A DNA stretch of 64,000 bases from Cognatiyoonia sediminum (GCF_900129845.1 NZ_FQXB01000004.1:149623-213622); one strand, 5' to 3'; shown: positions 36,302 to 44,069, counted from the first letter of the stretch. The notes: generated by a model from the sequence alone, not told the origin. Program-made: numbers and translations.

Positions 36302-36571
36302 TTAGAAATCATAGACCGATCGAGCGGCGATTTCCTTGATTTTGGTCAAGCACTTCGCTCCGCCTCCGTGGGATTCACTTTTAGGACACGTAAGTTCCCA
36401 ATAGTCTCCATCGGTATCAACAAACAACCCAGACCAGTCTGCTGTTGCTATGCTTTTGAATTCTTCGCGAATGCGTCGTTCGATCTCTTCTGCTAAGTGG
36501 TCAAGCTTCATTGCCCCATCTTGCAAAACCCAAGAGCCTACCAGCTGATCTTTCGACATTTTGTCCACCAT
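36302..36571 (-). CDS. Imm27-like immunity protein
   Basis: An 89-residue acidic soluble protein. Its pattern QLVGSWVLQDG ... WSGLFVDTDGDYWELTCPKSESHGGGA fits the Imm27 family of predicted immunity proteins, whose hallmark is DGRYWELTYPQSE(M/L)xGGGPP. Immunity proteins neutralise a cognate polymorphic or contact-dependent toxin. No toxin gene is visible here. The ATG overlaps the stop of the upstream VOC gene (TGATG), so translation is coupled. Orphan immunity genes can protect against toxins from neighbours. Family assignment is from memory of the motif and needs a profile search. Confidence 0.6.
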   Translation of the reverse strand: MVDKMSKDQLVGSWVLQDGAMKLDHLAEEIERRIREEFKSIATADWSGLFVDTDGDYWELTCPKSESHGGGAKCLTKIKEIAARSVYDF

Positions 36572-36942
36572 CACCGATGCTGATCGATCAAAATCGCATT
36601 TCCATCCGGGTCCAACAGCGAAATATGCGCAGGTCCTGAGCCGTCCTCATCACACTCATCCCTCAGAGCAATCCCGGCCGCCTTCAACCGCTTCTGGATT
36701 TCGCGCACGTCATCAAACTCCGCAACCTCCTGCGCGTTCGCATCCCAGCCTGGGTTAAACGTCAGCGTGTTCTGCTCAATGAACCCGCCAAAAAGGCCCA
36801 GCAACGTCTCGCCATTCTTCAAAATCAGATAGCCATGCTCCAGATTGCCGCCGAATTCCTCAAACCCCAAATGAGCGTAAAAATCGCGGCTCACGGCCAC
36901 GTCCTTCACATTCAAACTGACCGAAAATGCACCTAACTTCAT
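36571..36942 (-). CDS. VOC superfamily (glyoxalase/bleomycin-resistance-like) protein
   Basis: A 123-residue single-module VOC protein: two beta-alpha-beta-beta-beta units beginning [25 protein letters not shown] and ending [10 protein letters not shown]. Metal-ligand positions are partly conserved (Glu in the first half is not obvious), so enzymatic or binding function is uncertain. It lies 182 bases upstream of tuf copy 1, divergent from it, and is translationally coupled to the Imm27-like gene. Confidence 0.85.
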   Translation of the reverse strand: MKLGAFSVSLNVKDVAVSRDFYAHLGFEEFGGNLEHGYLILKNGETLLGLFGGFIEQNTLTFNPGWDANAQEVAEFDDVREIQKRLKAAGIALRDECDEDGSGPAHISLLDPDGNAILIDQHR

Positions 36943-37039
36943 ATTGCGACTCCCTTAAATACTTCCAGCTTAACACCCATTCTCTTTTGAGCAAAAATAC
37001 CTCCGCCGGAGGCATCCGCGCGCGCAATCAACCCAACGC

Positions 37040-37068
37040 TTGATTTATGCCCCAAAGGGCAATACATG
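37040..37068 (+). promoter_or_regulatory. Candidate promoter of tuf copy 1
   Basis: -35 TTGATT (37040-37045), 17-bp spacer, -10 TACATG (37063-37068), followed by CGCGCGG as a GC-rich discriminator, 57 bases before the tuf start. The hexamers are modest matches; support comes from exact spacing and placement. Confidence 0.4.
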
Positions 37069-37121
37069 CGCGCGGTAATGAAAGGGGCAATCCGGCCCCG
37101 TTTACTCAATTGAAGGGCCCA

Positions 37122-38429
37122 ATCATGGCTAAGGAAAAGTTTGAACGTAATAAGCCGCACGTGAACATCGGCACGATTGGACACGTTGACCACGGCAAGA
37201 CGACGCTGACAGCAGCGATCACGAAGTATTTTGGCGACTTCCAGGCGTACGACCAGATTGATGGCGCGCCAGAAGAGAAGGCCCGCGGCATCACCATCTC
37301 AACAGCACACGTTGAGTATGAAACAGCGGATCGTCACTACGCACACGTGGACTGCCCAGGCCACGCTGACTACGTCAAGAATATGATCACTGGTGCGGCT
37401 CAGATGGACGGTGCGATCTTGGTTGTGAACGCAGCCGACGGCCCAATGCCACAGACACGTGAGCACATCCTGCTCGGCCGTCAGGTTGGTATCCCATACA
37501 TCGTTGTCTACATGAACAAAGTTGATCAGGTTGACGACGAAGAGCTGCTAGAACTCGTTGAGATGGAAATCCGCGAGCTGCTGAACGAATATGAGTACCC
37601 AGGTGACGATATTCCGATCATCAAAGGCTCTGCTCTGGCAGCCATGGAAGGCCGTGACAACGAGATCGGCGAAGATTCTATCAAAGCTCTGATGGAAGCA
37701 GTCGACAGCTACATCCCAACACCAGCGCGTGCGGTTGACCAGCCGTTCCTGATGCCAATCGAGGACGTGTTCTCAATCTCTGGCCGTGGTACAGTTGTGA
37801 CAGGCCGTGTTGAGCGTGGCGTGATCAACGTGGGCGACGAGATCGAAATCGTTGGTATCCGCGACACATCCAAGACCACATGTACAGGTGTTGAAATGTT
37901 CCGCAAGCTGCTGGACAGCGGCGAAGCAGGCGACAACATTGGTGCGCTTTTGCGTGGTGTTGACCGTGACGGCGTTGAGCGTGGTCAGGTTCTGGTGAAG
38001 CCAGGGTCTGTTCAGCCCCACACAAAGTTCGAAGCAGAAGCCTACATCCTGACCAAGGAAGAAGGCGGACGTCACACACCATTCTTTGCGAACTACCGTC
38101 CACAGTTCTACTTCCGTACGACTGACGTGACCGGCACAGTGAACCTGCCAGCAGGTACAGAGATGGTTATGCCAGGCGACAACCTGAAGTTCGACGTTGA
38201 GCTGATCGCCCCCATTGCGATGGAAGAAGGCCTGCGCTTCGCGATCCGCGAAGGCGGCCGCACTGTTGGTGCGGGTGTGGTTTCCAAGATTACCGAATAA
38301 TCGGTAATCTGAACCACTACCCGACCGTGTGACGCCGCAAAACAGGTGATTGGCAACAACCACCGAAAGTGCGGGGTCAGCACACGGTGGAAATAGAAAA
38401 AGGCCGTTGCAATACGCAGCGGCCTTTTT
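37122..38429 (+). repeat. Long exact repeat, tuf copy 1
   Basis: About 1308 bp identical to 61464-62771. Identity begins 3 bases before the ATG and ends inside the T-run of the terminator, 129 bases past the stop. Flanks on both sides differ at once. Confidence 0.9.
37125..38300 (+). CDS. tuf1: Elongation factor Tu (copy 1)
   Basis: The 391-residue GTPase that delivers aminoacyl-tRNA to the ribosome. G1 is [10 protein letters not shown]2 RGITI, G3 DCPGHADY and G4 NKVD; domains II and III follow from about residue 205. The start at 37125 is the family start [12 protein letters not shown]; an open extension to 37047 is not conserved with copy 2. It is a single gene with its own promoter and terminator, unlike copy 2, which ends the str operon. 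DNA and protein are identical to copy 2 at 61467-62642, which indicates recent or continuing gene conversion. Confidence 0.98.
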   Translation: MAKEKFERNKPHVNIGTIGHVDHGKTTLTAAITKYFGDFQAYDQIDGAPEEKARGITISTAHVEYETADRHYAHVDCPGHADYVKNMITGAAQMDGAILVVNAADGPMPQTREHILLGRQVGIPYIVVYMNKVDQVDDEELLELVEMEIRELLNEYEYPGDDIPIIKGSALAAMEGRDNEIGEDSIKALMEAVDSYIPTPARAVDQPFLMPIEDVFSISGRGTVVTGRVERGVINVGDEIEIVGIRDTSKTTCTGVEMFRKLLDSGEAGDNIGALLRGVDRDGVERGQVLVKPGSVQPHTKFEAEAYILTKEEGGRHTPFFANYRPQFYFRTTDVTGTVNLPAGTEMVMPGDNLKFDVELIAPIAMEEGLRFAIREGGRTVGAGVVSKITE

Positions 38430-38430
38430 T
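38402..38430 (+). terminator. Terminator of tuf copy 1
   Basis: A 9-bp stem (38402-38410 with 38416-38424, one G-U pair) with loop AATAC and a six-T tail, flanked by A residues. It is the distal part of the repeat shared with tuf copy 2; a farther pairing CCGTGTG/CACACGG encloses the region between the stop and the terminator. Confidence 0.9.
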
Positions 38431-38434
38431 TAAG

Positions 38435-38785
38435 TCATAAACTTGCCAAAGACTTTAGAGCCAACTTGCGTACCAAATCGCTCGGAATTGGGTTGCTGTG
38501 GCTAAAAGTTATTCCGGTCTTGGTGTGTTTGAAGCCCAGAGCCGCAATCTCGGTTGAGTATTCCGAGATGGCTTATTTTGATACATAGAGCCCGCACTGT
38601 TTGCTGAAAGCTGCATAGCCAGCGGCAATCGCTGATCCCTTTCCAAATCCAGGCATATCGTATGCGATCAGGTCCTCACAATCAGGCAGTGCGGCGGCAA
38701 GAGCGGTTCGCAAATCGTGGAGACTGGTTCTGAACTCTTCCGGAGCATTGGTAATATAGTCGTCGTGGTTTTGAAATTTAGACAT
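38435..38785 (-). pseudogene. DUF1801 family gene broken by one in-frame TAA
   Basis: The first 70 codons (from ATG 38785) read as the N-terminal part of a DUF1801/YdhG-like protein (NHDDYITNAPEEFRTSLHDLR ... IAYDMPGFGKG ... GLYVSK). A TAA at 38573-38575 interrupts, but the same frame continues with AISEYSTEIAALGFKHTK ... NPIPSDLVRKLALKSL to a TGA at 38435-38437, matching the expected C-terminal third including the P(L/I)P..LVRKL signature. Hence one nonsense change in a gene of about 116 codons. It ends just after the tuf terminator and follows the DUF374 acyltransferase gene on the same strand. A sequencing error is the main alternative. Confidence 0.8.
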
Positions 38786-38826
38786 GGGATATTTTGCGAC
38801 TTTTCGGGGGTTTTCGCAAATCGGGT

Positions 38827-39480
38827 TTAGTAAATGGAGTCTAGAAGCCCCTTCATCCCGCTCCTCAACCTCTCCAATGCTTCTGCATCAACCTTCCGCG
38901 GAACTTCTGCCTCCCATCTCCGAAACACCGCGCGACCTGACCCAAATGGCTTCGGCAGCCACATGTCGTCCCAACTGTCTAGCTTTCGCCCTCCAGACGT
39001 TTCAAAGGAATAACACCAGACAGGGCGCTGCATCACACGCGCCCATTCGAGCGGTGCGTCTTTCACTTCAAATGCCGGTCCGGTAGGTCCGTCGGCGGTC
39101 ATCCCGATGCTTGCACCTTCTTTCACGCGTTTGAGGATTGCGCGGGATTGAGCGATGTTTGAGGACCGATCGCTCATTTCCATTGGAGTGTAGCCCATCT
39201 GTCGATGAAGTGCGCCGGCAACCCGTCCCACAGGGGAGCGGGCGTAGAGGGAGGTAAGTTGGCCATCAGACAAAGGCCAGTGGTAGGGTGCCATCAGCAA
39301 ACGACCGTGCCACATCACCAAAAGCACCGGCCCGTCTGCCAGATCGGCTTTTAATTCCTCTAACCCTTCGACCTCCCAACGGATCGTGCGATTGCAGAGC
39401 CAAAGGTAGCCACCCGCCAAGCGGGCCAGCGCTCCTGCGGCGGCGGGCGAATGTTCAAGTCTGCGACGTAGGCTTGGCAT
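38827..39480 (-). CDS. DUF374 lysophospholipid acyltransferase-family protein
   Basis: A 217-residue membrane-associated protein of the DUF374 family, related to lipid acyltransferases. The core PVLLVMWHGRLLMAPYHWP replaces the NHxxxxD motif, and GMTADGPTGPAFEVKDAPLEWAR is the family's second block. It may act in lipid A or another surface lipid, but no substrate is established. The ATG at 39480 (PSLRRRLEHS start) is preferred over the in-frame start at 39534, which lies nearer the divergent tRNA-Trp promoter. Confidence 0.8.
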   Translation of the reverse strand: MPSLRRRLEHSPAAAGALARLAGGYLWLCNRTIRWEVEGLEELKADLADGPVLLVMWHGRLLMAPYHWPLSDGQLTSLYARSPVGRVAGALHRQMGYTPMEMSDRSSNIAQSRAILKRVKEGASIGMTADGPTGPAFEVKDAPLEWARVMQRPVWCYSFETSGGRKLDSWDDMWLPKPFGSGRAVFRRWEAEVPRKVDAEALERLRSGMKGLLDSIY

Positions 39481-39542
39481 AGGGATTCCTGCTGGTTCCC
39501 AGCACTGATGCGATATTTCTTGGTCAAAGAGCAAGCCAACCC

Positions 39543-39571
39543 TTGATCCTGCTTGCGCTTCGGGCTAACCG
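39543..39571 (+). promoter_or_regulatory. Candidate promoter of tRNA-Trp
   Basis: -35 TTGATC (39543-39548), 17-bp spacer, -10 TAACCG (39566-39571), 13 bases before the mature tRNA 5' end. Confidence 0.45.
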
Positions 39572-39584
39572 AATGCTCGGCCAT

Positions 39585-39660
39585 AGGGGTATAGCTCAGC
39601 TGGTAGAGCGACGGTCTCCAAAACCGTAGGTCGCGGGTTCGAACCCTGCTGCCCCTGCCA
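39585..39660 (+). tRNA. trnW: tRNA-Trp (anticodon CCA)
   Basis: A 76-base tRNA with all arms: acceptor AGGGGTA/TGCCCCT, D arm around GCTCAGCTGGTAGAGC, anticodon stem ACGGT/ACCGT with loop CTCCAAA (anticodon CCA at 39618-39620), T arm CGGGTTCGAACCC, discriminator G and encoded CCA end. Its position before secE-nusG is a widespread bacterial arrangement, here separated by one extra gene. Confidence 0.98.
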
Positions 39661-39694
39661 CCCACACCTGAAAGAGGTGGAGCAATTTAAAGCG

Positions 39695-40576
39695 ATGGCC
39701 AAATCTCCGAACGTTATCTTGCACATCGGCGTGCATAAGACAGCGACGACTCATTTGCAGATGGCCTTACAGGCGGCGCGGCCTGCGTTGAGTGCTCAGG
39801 GCGTTGCTTACTACGGGCCGAGTCAGCTGCGGAAGGATGGTCAGTTTCTGCCGGAACGGTTGGGGCTCCCATTCGCCAAGGTACAATCAAACGTAGACCA
39901 AAAAGCTGAATGGCAGGCGATGGTTGGGGACGCCCATCGCGTTGTTCTCAGCGAAGAGAACTTTGTCGGGGTGTTGAATAGGAAAGGTGCGCAGCTGGTG
40001 ACGCCGCTTTATGCGAATGCGGTTGAACGGATCGCAGCATTGGCGAGCGTTACTGCCCCTAACGGCGTTGATGTGTTTCTATCGATCCGTGCACCGGCGA
40101 CATTCCTCAACTCGGCCTACAGCCAAATTCTGATGGCAGGCGGAAAGGTGCGGCCAGAAACGTTCAAGGCACAGAACCCTCTTCCCGCTGTGGATTGGGT
40201 AAAATACATCAACCGCCTGACGCGCATTCAATCTTTGCGCAGCTTGACGGTTTGGCCATACGAAGACTACGCCGCGCACTTCTTAAAGATCGTTTCTCTA
40301 ATGGTAGGGTCCGAGCCTGCCAAGGCAGTGCAGTGGGAATCGGAGTGGGCTCATCGAAGTCTTTCCGCCCGCGCGGTGGCTGAATTGCTGGAGTTAGACC
40401 AAGCAGATCGCACGCCGCGCAAGGCAAAGCTGGTCAAGTCACAGTTTCCGGTTTCTGAGCAGTTTGCGCAGTTCGATGTGTTTTCCGGTGAAGATCACGC
40501 TCAATCTGGTGTCCTTTATGCTGATCAGATCAGAGCGATCGAGCAAATGCCGAAGGTCACGTTATTGCGTGCGTGA
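39695..40576 (+). CDS. Sulfotransferase-like P-loop protein
   Basis: A 293-residue protein starting MAKSPNVILHIGVHKTATTHLQ. The HIGVHKTATTHLQ segment is the 5'-phosphosulfate binding loop of a large bacterial sulfotransferase-like group; a later FLSIRAPATFLNSAYSQ resembles the 3'-phosphate loop (R...S). It lacks signal peptide and membrane segments. It may modify a surface polysaccharide or be a non-catalytic relative. ATG at 39695 was preferred to GTG 39677. It interrupts the usual tRNA-Trp-secE adjacency and has a GC content like its neighbours. Substrate unknown. Confidence 0.75.
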   Translation: MAKSPNVILHIGVHKTATTHLQMALQAARPALSAQGVAYYGPSQLRKDGQFLPERLGLPFAKVQSNVDQKAEWQAMVGDAHRVVLSEENFVGVLNRKGAQLVTPLYANAVERIAALASVTAPNGVDVFLSIRAPATFLNSAYSQILMAGGKVRPETFKAQNPLPAVDWVKYINRLTRIQSLRSLTVWPYEDYAAHFLKIVSLMVGSEPAKAVQWESEWAHRSLSARAVAELLELDQADRTPRKAKLVKSQFPVSEQFAQFDVFSGEDHAQSGVLYADQIRAIEQMPKVTLLRA

Positions 40577-40640
40577 AGTCCTTGAAAAAGGAACCGTCAA
40601 AGCGTATGTGCCCTGAGCATCCGCAGAAAAGGACAGAACC

Positions 40641-40835
40641 GTGGCCACTAATCCTGTCAAATTCATTAACGAAACACGCGCTGAGATTTCCAAAGTTGTA
40701 TGGCCGACGCGGCGTGAAGTGGTGATGACAACCATCATGGTCTTCATCATGGCGGCTTTGACAGCGGTTTTCTTTAGCTTGGTTGATCTGATTATCCGCA
40801 CCGGACTTGCCGGTGTCTTGGGTATGTTTAGCTAA
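40641..40835 (+). CDS. secE: Preprotein translocase subunit SecE
   Basis: A 64-residue single-span SecE, the essential clamp of the SecYEG channel. The amphipathic helix FINETRAEISKVVWPTRREV with the conserved W-P-(T/S)-R-x-E motif is followed by one membrane segment (about residues 29-55). The start is GTG at 40641 with AAAGGACAG upstream. nusG follows 194 bases later with its own candidate promoter and a terminator-like hairpin between them. Confidence 0.97.
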   Translation: MATNPVKFINETRAEISKVVWPTRREVVMTTIMVFIMAALTAVFFSLVDLIIRTGLAGVLGMFS

Positions 40836-40866
40836 TCTGACCTTTTCGAAATTTGCACGAAACCCC

Positions 40867-40951
40867 TTGTCAACAAAGGGTTAGGGAGGTACACGCCCCT
40901 ACGTTTTGAAATTGGCGTGCGGCGAATCGAGTTGCGCGCCGCTTTTTGTTT
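40867..40951 (+). promoter_or_regulatory. nusG promoter and downstream terminator-like hairpin (secE-nusG gap)
   Basis: Candidate promoter: -35 TTGTCA (40867-40872), 17-bp spacer, -10 TACACG (40890-40895). Some 20 bases downstream of its expected start, GCGGCG (40919-40924) pairs with CGCCGC (40937-40942), followed by TTTTTGTTTT. The hairpin could end the tRNA-Trp/secE transcript or act as attenuator for nusG and the rpl-rpo genes beyond. Confidence 0.5.
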
Positions 40952-41029
40952 TCAGGGCCTTCAGCCTAACGGGTTGAAAAATATCAGAAATTCGCGGGGC
41001 GACCCGCAAGCGACGAGGTGTCGAGTAAC

Positions 41030-41560
41030 ATGGCGAAACGTTGGTATTCAGTTAGCGTGCTCTCGAACTTCGAGAAGAAAATCGCTGAAACCATCCGCCA
41101 GAAGGCAGAAGAGCTTGGTCTGAGTGATCAGATCGACGAAGTTCTTGTGCCCACCGAAGAGGTGATCGAGGTGCGTCGCAACAAGAAAGTGACGGCAGAG
41201 CGTCGCTTTATGCCGGGTTATGTGCTGGTGCATATGGAGATGTCGGATGAGGGGTATCACCTGATCAACTCCATCAACCGTGTCACCGGTTTCTTGGGAC
41301 CGCAAGGTCGTCCGATGCCAATGCGTGATGCAGAAGTGAACGCGATTCTGAACCGCGTCGAAGAAGGTCAGGAAGCGCCACGCACGCTGATCAGCTTTGA
41401 GGTTGGTGAGAAAGTGAAAGTCAACGACGGGCCATTCGAAGACTTCGATGGTCTGGTTGAAGAAGTTGATGATGAGAACCAGCGCCTGAAGGTGACGGTC
41501 TCTATCTTTGGCCGGGCGACCCCGGTCGAATTGGAATACACGCAGGTTACCAAGCAGTAA
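41030..41560 (+). CDS. nusG: Transcription termination/antitermination factor NusG
   Basis: A 176-residue NusG that links RNA polymerase with Rho or ribosomal S10. N-terminal NGN domain starts KRWYSVSVLSNFEKKIAETI with MPGYVLVHMEM; the C-terminal KOW domain is FEVGEKVKVNDGPFEDFDGLVEEVD. ATG at 41030 matches the family start; a GTG at 41018 is upstream in frame. It precedes rplK by 110 bases and heads the ribosomal/RNAP cluster. Confidence 0.97.
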   Translation: MAKRWYSVSVLSNFEKKIAETIRQKAEELGLSDQIDEVLVPTEEVIEVRRNKKVTAERRFMPGYVLVHMEMSDEGYHLINSINRVTGFLGPQGRPMPMRDAEVNAILNRVEEGQEAPRTLISFEVGEKVKVNDGPFEDFDGLVEEVDDENQRLKVTVSIFGRATPVELEYTQVTKQ

Positions 41561-41670
41561 TCTGCGGTGTGTCTGTGGGAGGCGAGCGGCGCGCGCGTCG
41601 TAGACCGGACCACACAACTAAAGGCCTGAGCGACGCGTCGCAAAGGTGTTGAGAAAGAAGGAGAGGCCAC

Positions 41671-42096
41671 ATGGCCAAGAAACTCGCTGGCACGATGAAA
41701 CTGCAGGTTCCTGCAGGTCAAGCCAACCCATCCCCGCCTGTCGGCCCTGCACTGGGTCAGCGCGGCATTAACATCATGGAATTCTGTAAGGCGTTTAACG
41801 CCAAGACACAGGATCTTGAGCCTGGTGCGCCATGCCCAACCGTGATCACATACTATCAGGACAAGTCCTTCTCGATGGATATCAAGACGCCGCCTGCGTC
41901 TTATTTCATCAAGAAAGCAGCAAAGCTGAAGTCTGGCTCCCAGACACCTGGTAAATCTGTTGCGGGGTCCATCACATCCAAGCAGGTGCGTGAAATCGCA
42001 GAAGCGAAGATGAAAGACCTGAATGCCAACGACATCGAAGGCGCAATGCTGATCATCATGGGCTCCGCCCGTTCTATGGGCATCGAGGTAAAGTAA
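41671..42096 (+). CDS. rplK: 50S ribosomal protein L11
   Basis: A 141-residue protein of the GTPase-associated centre, needed for Rel activation in many bacteria. Typical sequence: [34 protein letters not shown] and C-terminal [19 protein letters not shown] lies just before the ATG. Its stop overlaps the rplA start (TAATG), coupling translation of L11 and L1. Upstream, a 110-base leader after nusG contains GC-rich pairing potential. Confidence 0.98.
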   Translation: MAKKLAGTMKLQVPAGQANPSPPVGPALGQRGINIMEFCKAFNAKTQDLEPGAPCPTVITYYQDKSFSMDIKTPPASYFIKKAAKLKSGSQTPGKSVAGSITSKQVREIAEAKMKDLNANDIEGAMLIIMGSARSMGIEVK

Positions 42097-42797
42097 TGGC
42101 GAAGGTTGGTAAAAGAACAGCCGCGGCGCGCGAAGCGTTTGCCGGTAAAGAAAACGTCACAGTCTCCGAAGCGGTTGCTTTGGTGAAAGGCAACGCAACT
42201 GCAAAGTTTGACGAAACTGTTGAGATTTCGATGGTTCTGGGCATTGACCCACGTCACGCTGACCAGATGGTTCGCGGCACAGTAACCCTGCCAAACGGCA
42301 CTGGTAAAACTGTCCGTGTTGCTGTGTTCGCACGTGGCGACAAAGCTGACGAAGCAAAAGCAGCTGGCGCAGATATCGTTGGTGCAGAAGACCTGATGGA
42401 AACCATTCAGGGCGGCACAATCGATTTTGATCGCTGTATTGCGACGCCTGACATGATGGGTATCGTTGGCCGCCTTGGTAAGGTCCTTGGCCCACGTAAC
42501 CTGATGCCAAACCCACGCGTCGGTACAGTGACACCAGACGTTAAGGCTGCTGTTGAAGCTGCCAAAGGCGGCGAAGTTCAGTTCAAAGCTGAAAAAGCTG
42601 GCGTTGTTCACGCTGGTATCGGCAAAGCATCCTTTGGTGCGCAGCAGATCGAAGAGAACGTGAAGGCGTTCGTTGATGCGGTCAGCAAAGCGAAACCAAC
42701 AGGCGCTAAGGGCACTTACATGAAGAAGATCTCTTTGACTTCGACAATGGGCCCAGGCGTTTCCGTTGCGGTTGATGACGCAACCGGCAATGCCTAA
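42096..42797 (+). CDS. rplA: 50S ribosomal protein L1
   Basis: A 233-residue L1 stalk protein and likely autogenous translational repressor of rplKA, as known in E. coli. Motifs: [24 protein letters not shown], the [19 protein letters not shown] signature, and [20 protein letters not shown] overlaps the rplK stop by one base. A 246-base leader separates it from rplJ. Confidence 0.98.
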   Translation: MAKVGKRTAAAREAFAGKENVTVSEAVALVKGNATAKFDETVEISMVLGIDPRHADQMVRGTVTLPNGTGKTVRVAVFARGDKADEAKAAGADIVGAEDLMETIQGGTIDFDRCIATPDMMGIVGRLGKVLGPRNLMPNPRVGTVTPDVKAAVEAAKGGEVQFKAEKAGVVHAGIGKASFGAQQIEENVKAFVDAVSKAKPTGAKGTYMKKISLTSTMGPGVSVAVDDATGNA

Positions 42798-43043
42798 TTG
42801 AATTCGGCGCCTCTCGGGGCGTCGTTTAGCCACGCCAGACGATCGGTGTGGTTCTGTCCGAGACGGAGGGTTTGAGGTGCGCCTTGAATAATTCCTTCCT
42901 GAGATGGGAAACGAGAACGAGATTTACGAAGGCTTAGACCTTCGGGCGATCAAGGCCTCGGGACCCAGAAATTGGACCCGAACGCCCCAGACTATCGGGG
43001 CAAATATGAGCCGGGGAGAAATCCCCAAACTTGGAGTGAAACT
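42798..43043 (+). promoter_or_regulatory. rplJ (L10) leader region
   Basis: A 246-base gap without a credible gene, containing several hairpins: CGAAGG/CCTTCG (42927-42944), GCCCC/GGGGC (42984-43001) and GGGG/CCCC (43013-43026), the last next to the rplJ Shine-Dalgarno. In E. coli a structured leader here is bound by the L10-L12 complex to repress translation; this region is the likely equivalent. I cannot verify the match to the L10 leader family. Confidence 0.55.
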
Positions 43044-43556
43044 GTGGATAGAGCACAAAAAGAACAGCTGGTCGAAGAACTCGGCCAAGTCTTTGAAAGC
43101 TCTGGCGTCGTTGTGGTGAGCCACTACGAGGGTATGACAGTTGCTGAAATGCAGGACCTGCGCGCAAAAATGCGTGAAGTAGGCGGGTCCGTACGCGTGA
43201 CCAAGAACAAGCTCGCCAAGATCGCCCTTGAGGGTAAGCCATGTGCAAGCATCGCTGAATACCTTTCGGGCATGACGGTGCTCGCCTATTCCGAAGACCC
43301 AGTGGCTGCGGCCAAGGTCGTGGATGGTTACGCCAAAGAGAATGACAAACTCGTCATCCTCGGTGGTGCAATGGGCGATCAAGCACTTGACGTTGCCGGT
43401 GTGAAAGCCGTTGCGGCAATGCCATCCCGCGAGGAGCTTATTGCTTCTATCGTTGGCTGCATTGGTGCACCTGCTTCCAACATTGCCGGTGCGATTGGCG
43501 CGCCTGCTTCGAATATCGCAAGCATTCTCTCTACAATCGAAGAGAAGGCTGCATAA
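43044..43556 (+). CDS. rplJ: 50S ribosomal protein L10
   Basis: A 170-residue stalk-base protein binding L7/L12 dimers through its C-terminal helix. Start GTG at 43044 ([17 protein letters not shown]) with TTGGAG upstream fits the normal L10 length; the frame is open further upstream to 42972 but that part is not L10-like. Core motifs: [23 protein letters not shown] and [13 protein letters not shown] short duplicated [11 protein letters not shown] / [11 protein letters not shown] segment lies near the C-terminus. rplL follows 68 bases later. Confidence 0.96.
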   Translation: MDRAQKEQLVEELGQVFESSGVVVVSHYEGMTVAEMQDLRAKMREVGGSVRVTKNKLAKIALEGKPCASIAEYLSGMTVLAYSEDPVAAAKVVDGYAKENDKLVILGGAMGDQALDVAGVKAVAAMPSREELIASIVGCIGAPASNIAGAIGAPASNIASILSTIEEKAA

Positions 43557-43624
43557 GCAACTTGAACATCCCCGTTTGGCAATCTGCTGACGTTGGAACA
43601 CAAATTTAGAAATGGAAAAGCAAA

Positions 43625-44002
43625 ATGGCTGATCTGAAGAAACTTGCTGAAGAGATCGTTGGTCTGACACTTCTCGAAGCACAAGAACTGAAAACCATCC
43701 TCAAAGACGAGTATGGCATCGAACCAGCTGCCGGTGGCGCAGTTATGGTTGCTGGTGCAGCTGGCGGCGACGCTGGTGCGGCAGCTGAAGAGAAAACAGA
43801 ATTCGACGTTGTCCTGAAAAACGCAGGCGCATCGAAAATCAACGTGATCAAAGAAGTTCGCGGCATCACTGGTCTTGGCCTCAAAGAAGCAAAAGATCTC
43901 GTCGAAGCTGGCGGCAAGATCAAAGAAGGCGTCGACAAAGCAGAAGCAGAAGACATCAAGGGCAAGCTGGAAGCAGCTGGCGCAGAAGTCGAACTGGCCT
44001 AA
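43625..44002 (+). CDS. rplL: 50S ribosomal protein L7/L12
   Basis: A 125-residue acidic stalk protein. The N-terminal dimerisation helices ([23 protein letters not shown]), an Ala/Gly-rich hinge (residues ~37-55), and the C-terminal factor-binding domain ([36 protein letters not shown]) are all present. Two hairpins and a 235-base gap follow before rpoB. Codon use is strongly biased, as expected for a four-copy protein. Confidence 0.98.
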   Translation: MADLKKLAEEIVGLTLLEAQELKTILKDEYGIEPAAGGAVMVAGAAGGDAGAAAEEKTEFDVVLKNAGASKINVIKEVRGITGLGLKEAKDLVEAGGKIKEGVDKAEAEDIKGKLEAAGAEVELA

Positions 44003-44014
44003 GTCACGCTTTAC

Positions 44015-44069
44015 GAACCCGCATGGGTTCGGAATTTACGGCTGGATCCGCGAAAACGTGGGTCCAGCC
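44015..44069 (+). promoter_or_regulatory. Tandem hairpins between rplL and rpoB (attenuator or RNase III site)
   Basis: Hairpin 1: GAACCC-GCAT-GGGTTC (44015-44030). Hairpin 2: a 13-bp stem 44040-44052 with 44057-44069 (two G-U pairs), AAAA loop. No T-run follows, so it is not a simple terminator. In E. coli the rplL-rpoB gap has a partial attenuator and an RNase III processing site; these hairpins may do the same job. The remaining gap to 44237 holds another weak stem near 44130-44160 and no ORF. Confidence 0.6.

Noticed and set aside
36302..36942. A complete toxin-immunity or toxin-antitoxin locus
   Set aside because: The immunity-like gene has no toxin neighbour; the VOC protein shows no toxin features, and flanking genes are parC and tuf.
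39585..40576. tRNA-Trp as attachment site of an integrated element carrying the sulfotransferase-like gene
   Set aside because: No integrase, no duplicated tRNA 3' end downstream, and gene composition matches the surroundings.
43460..43535. Tandem duplication in rplJ ([11 protein letters not shown] / [11 protein letters not shown]) as a mobile or phase-variable repeat
   Set aside because: Short, in frame, and within the helical region that binds L7/L12, where such repeats are normal variation.
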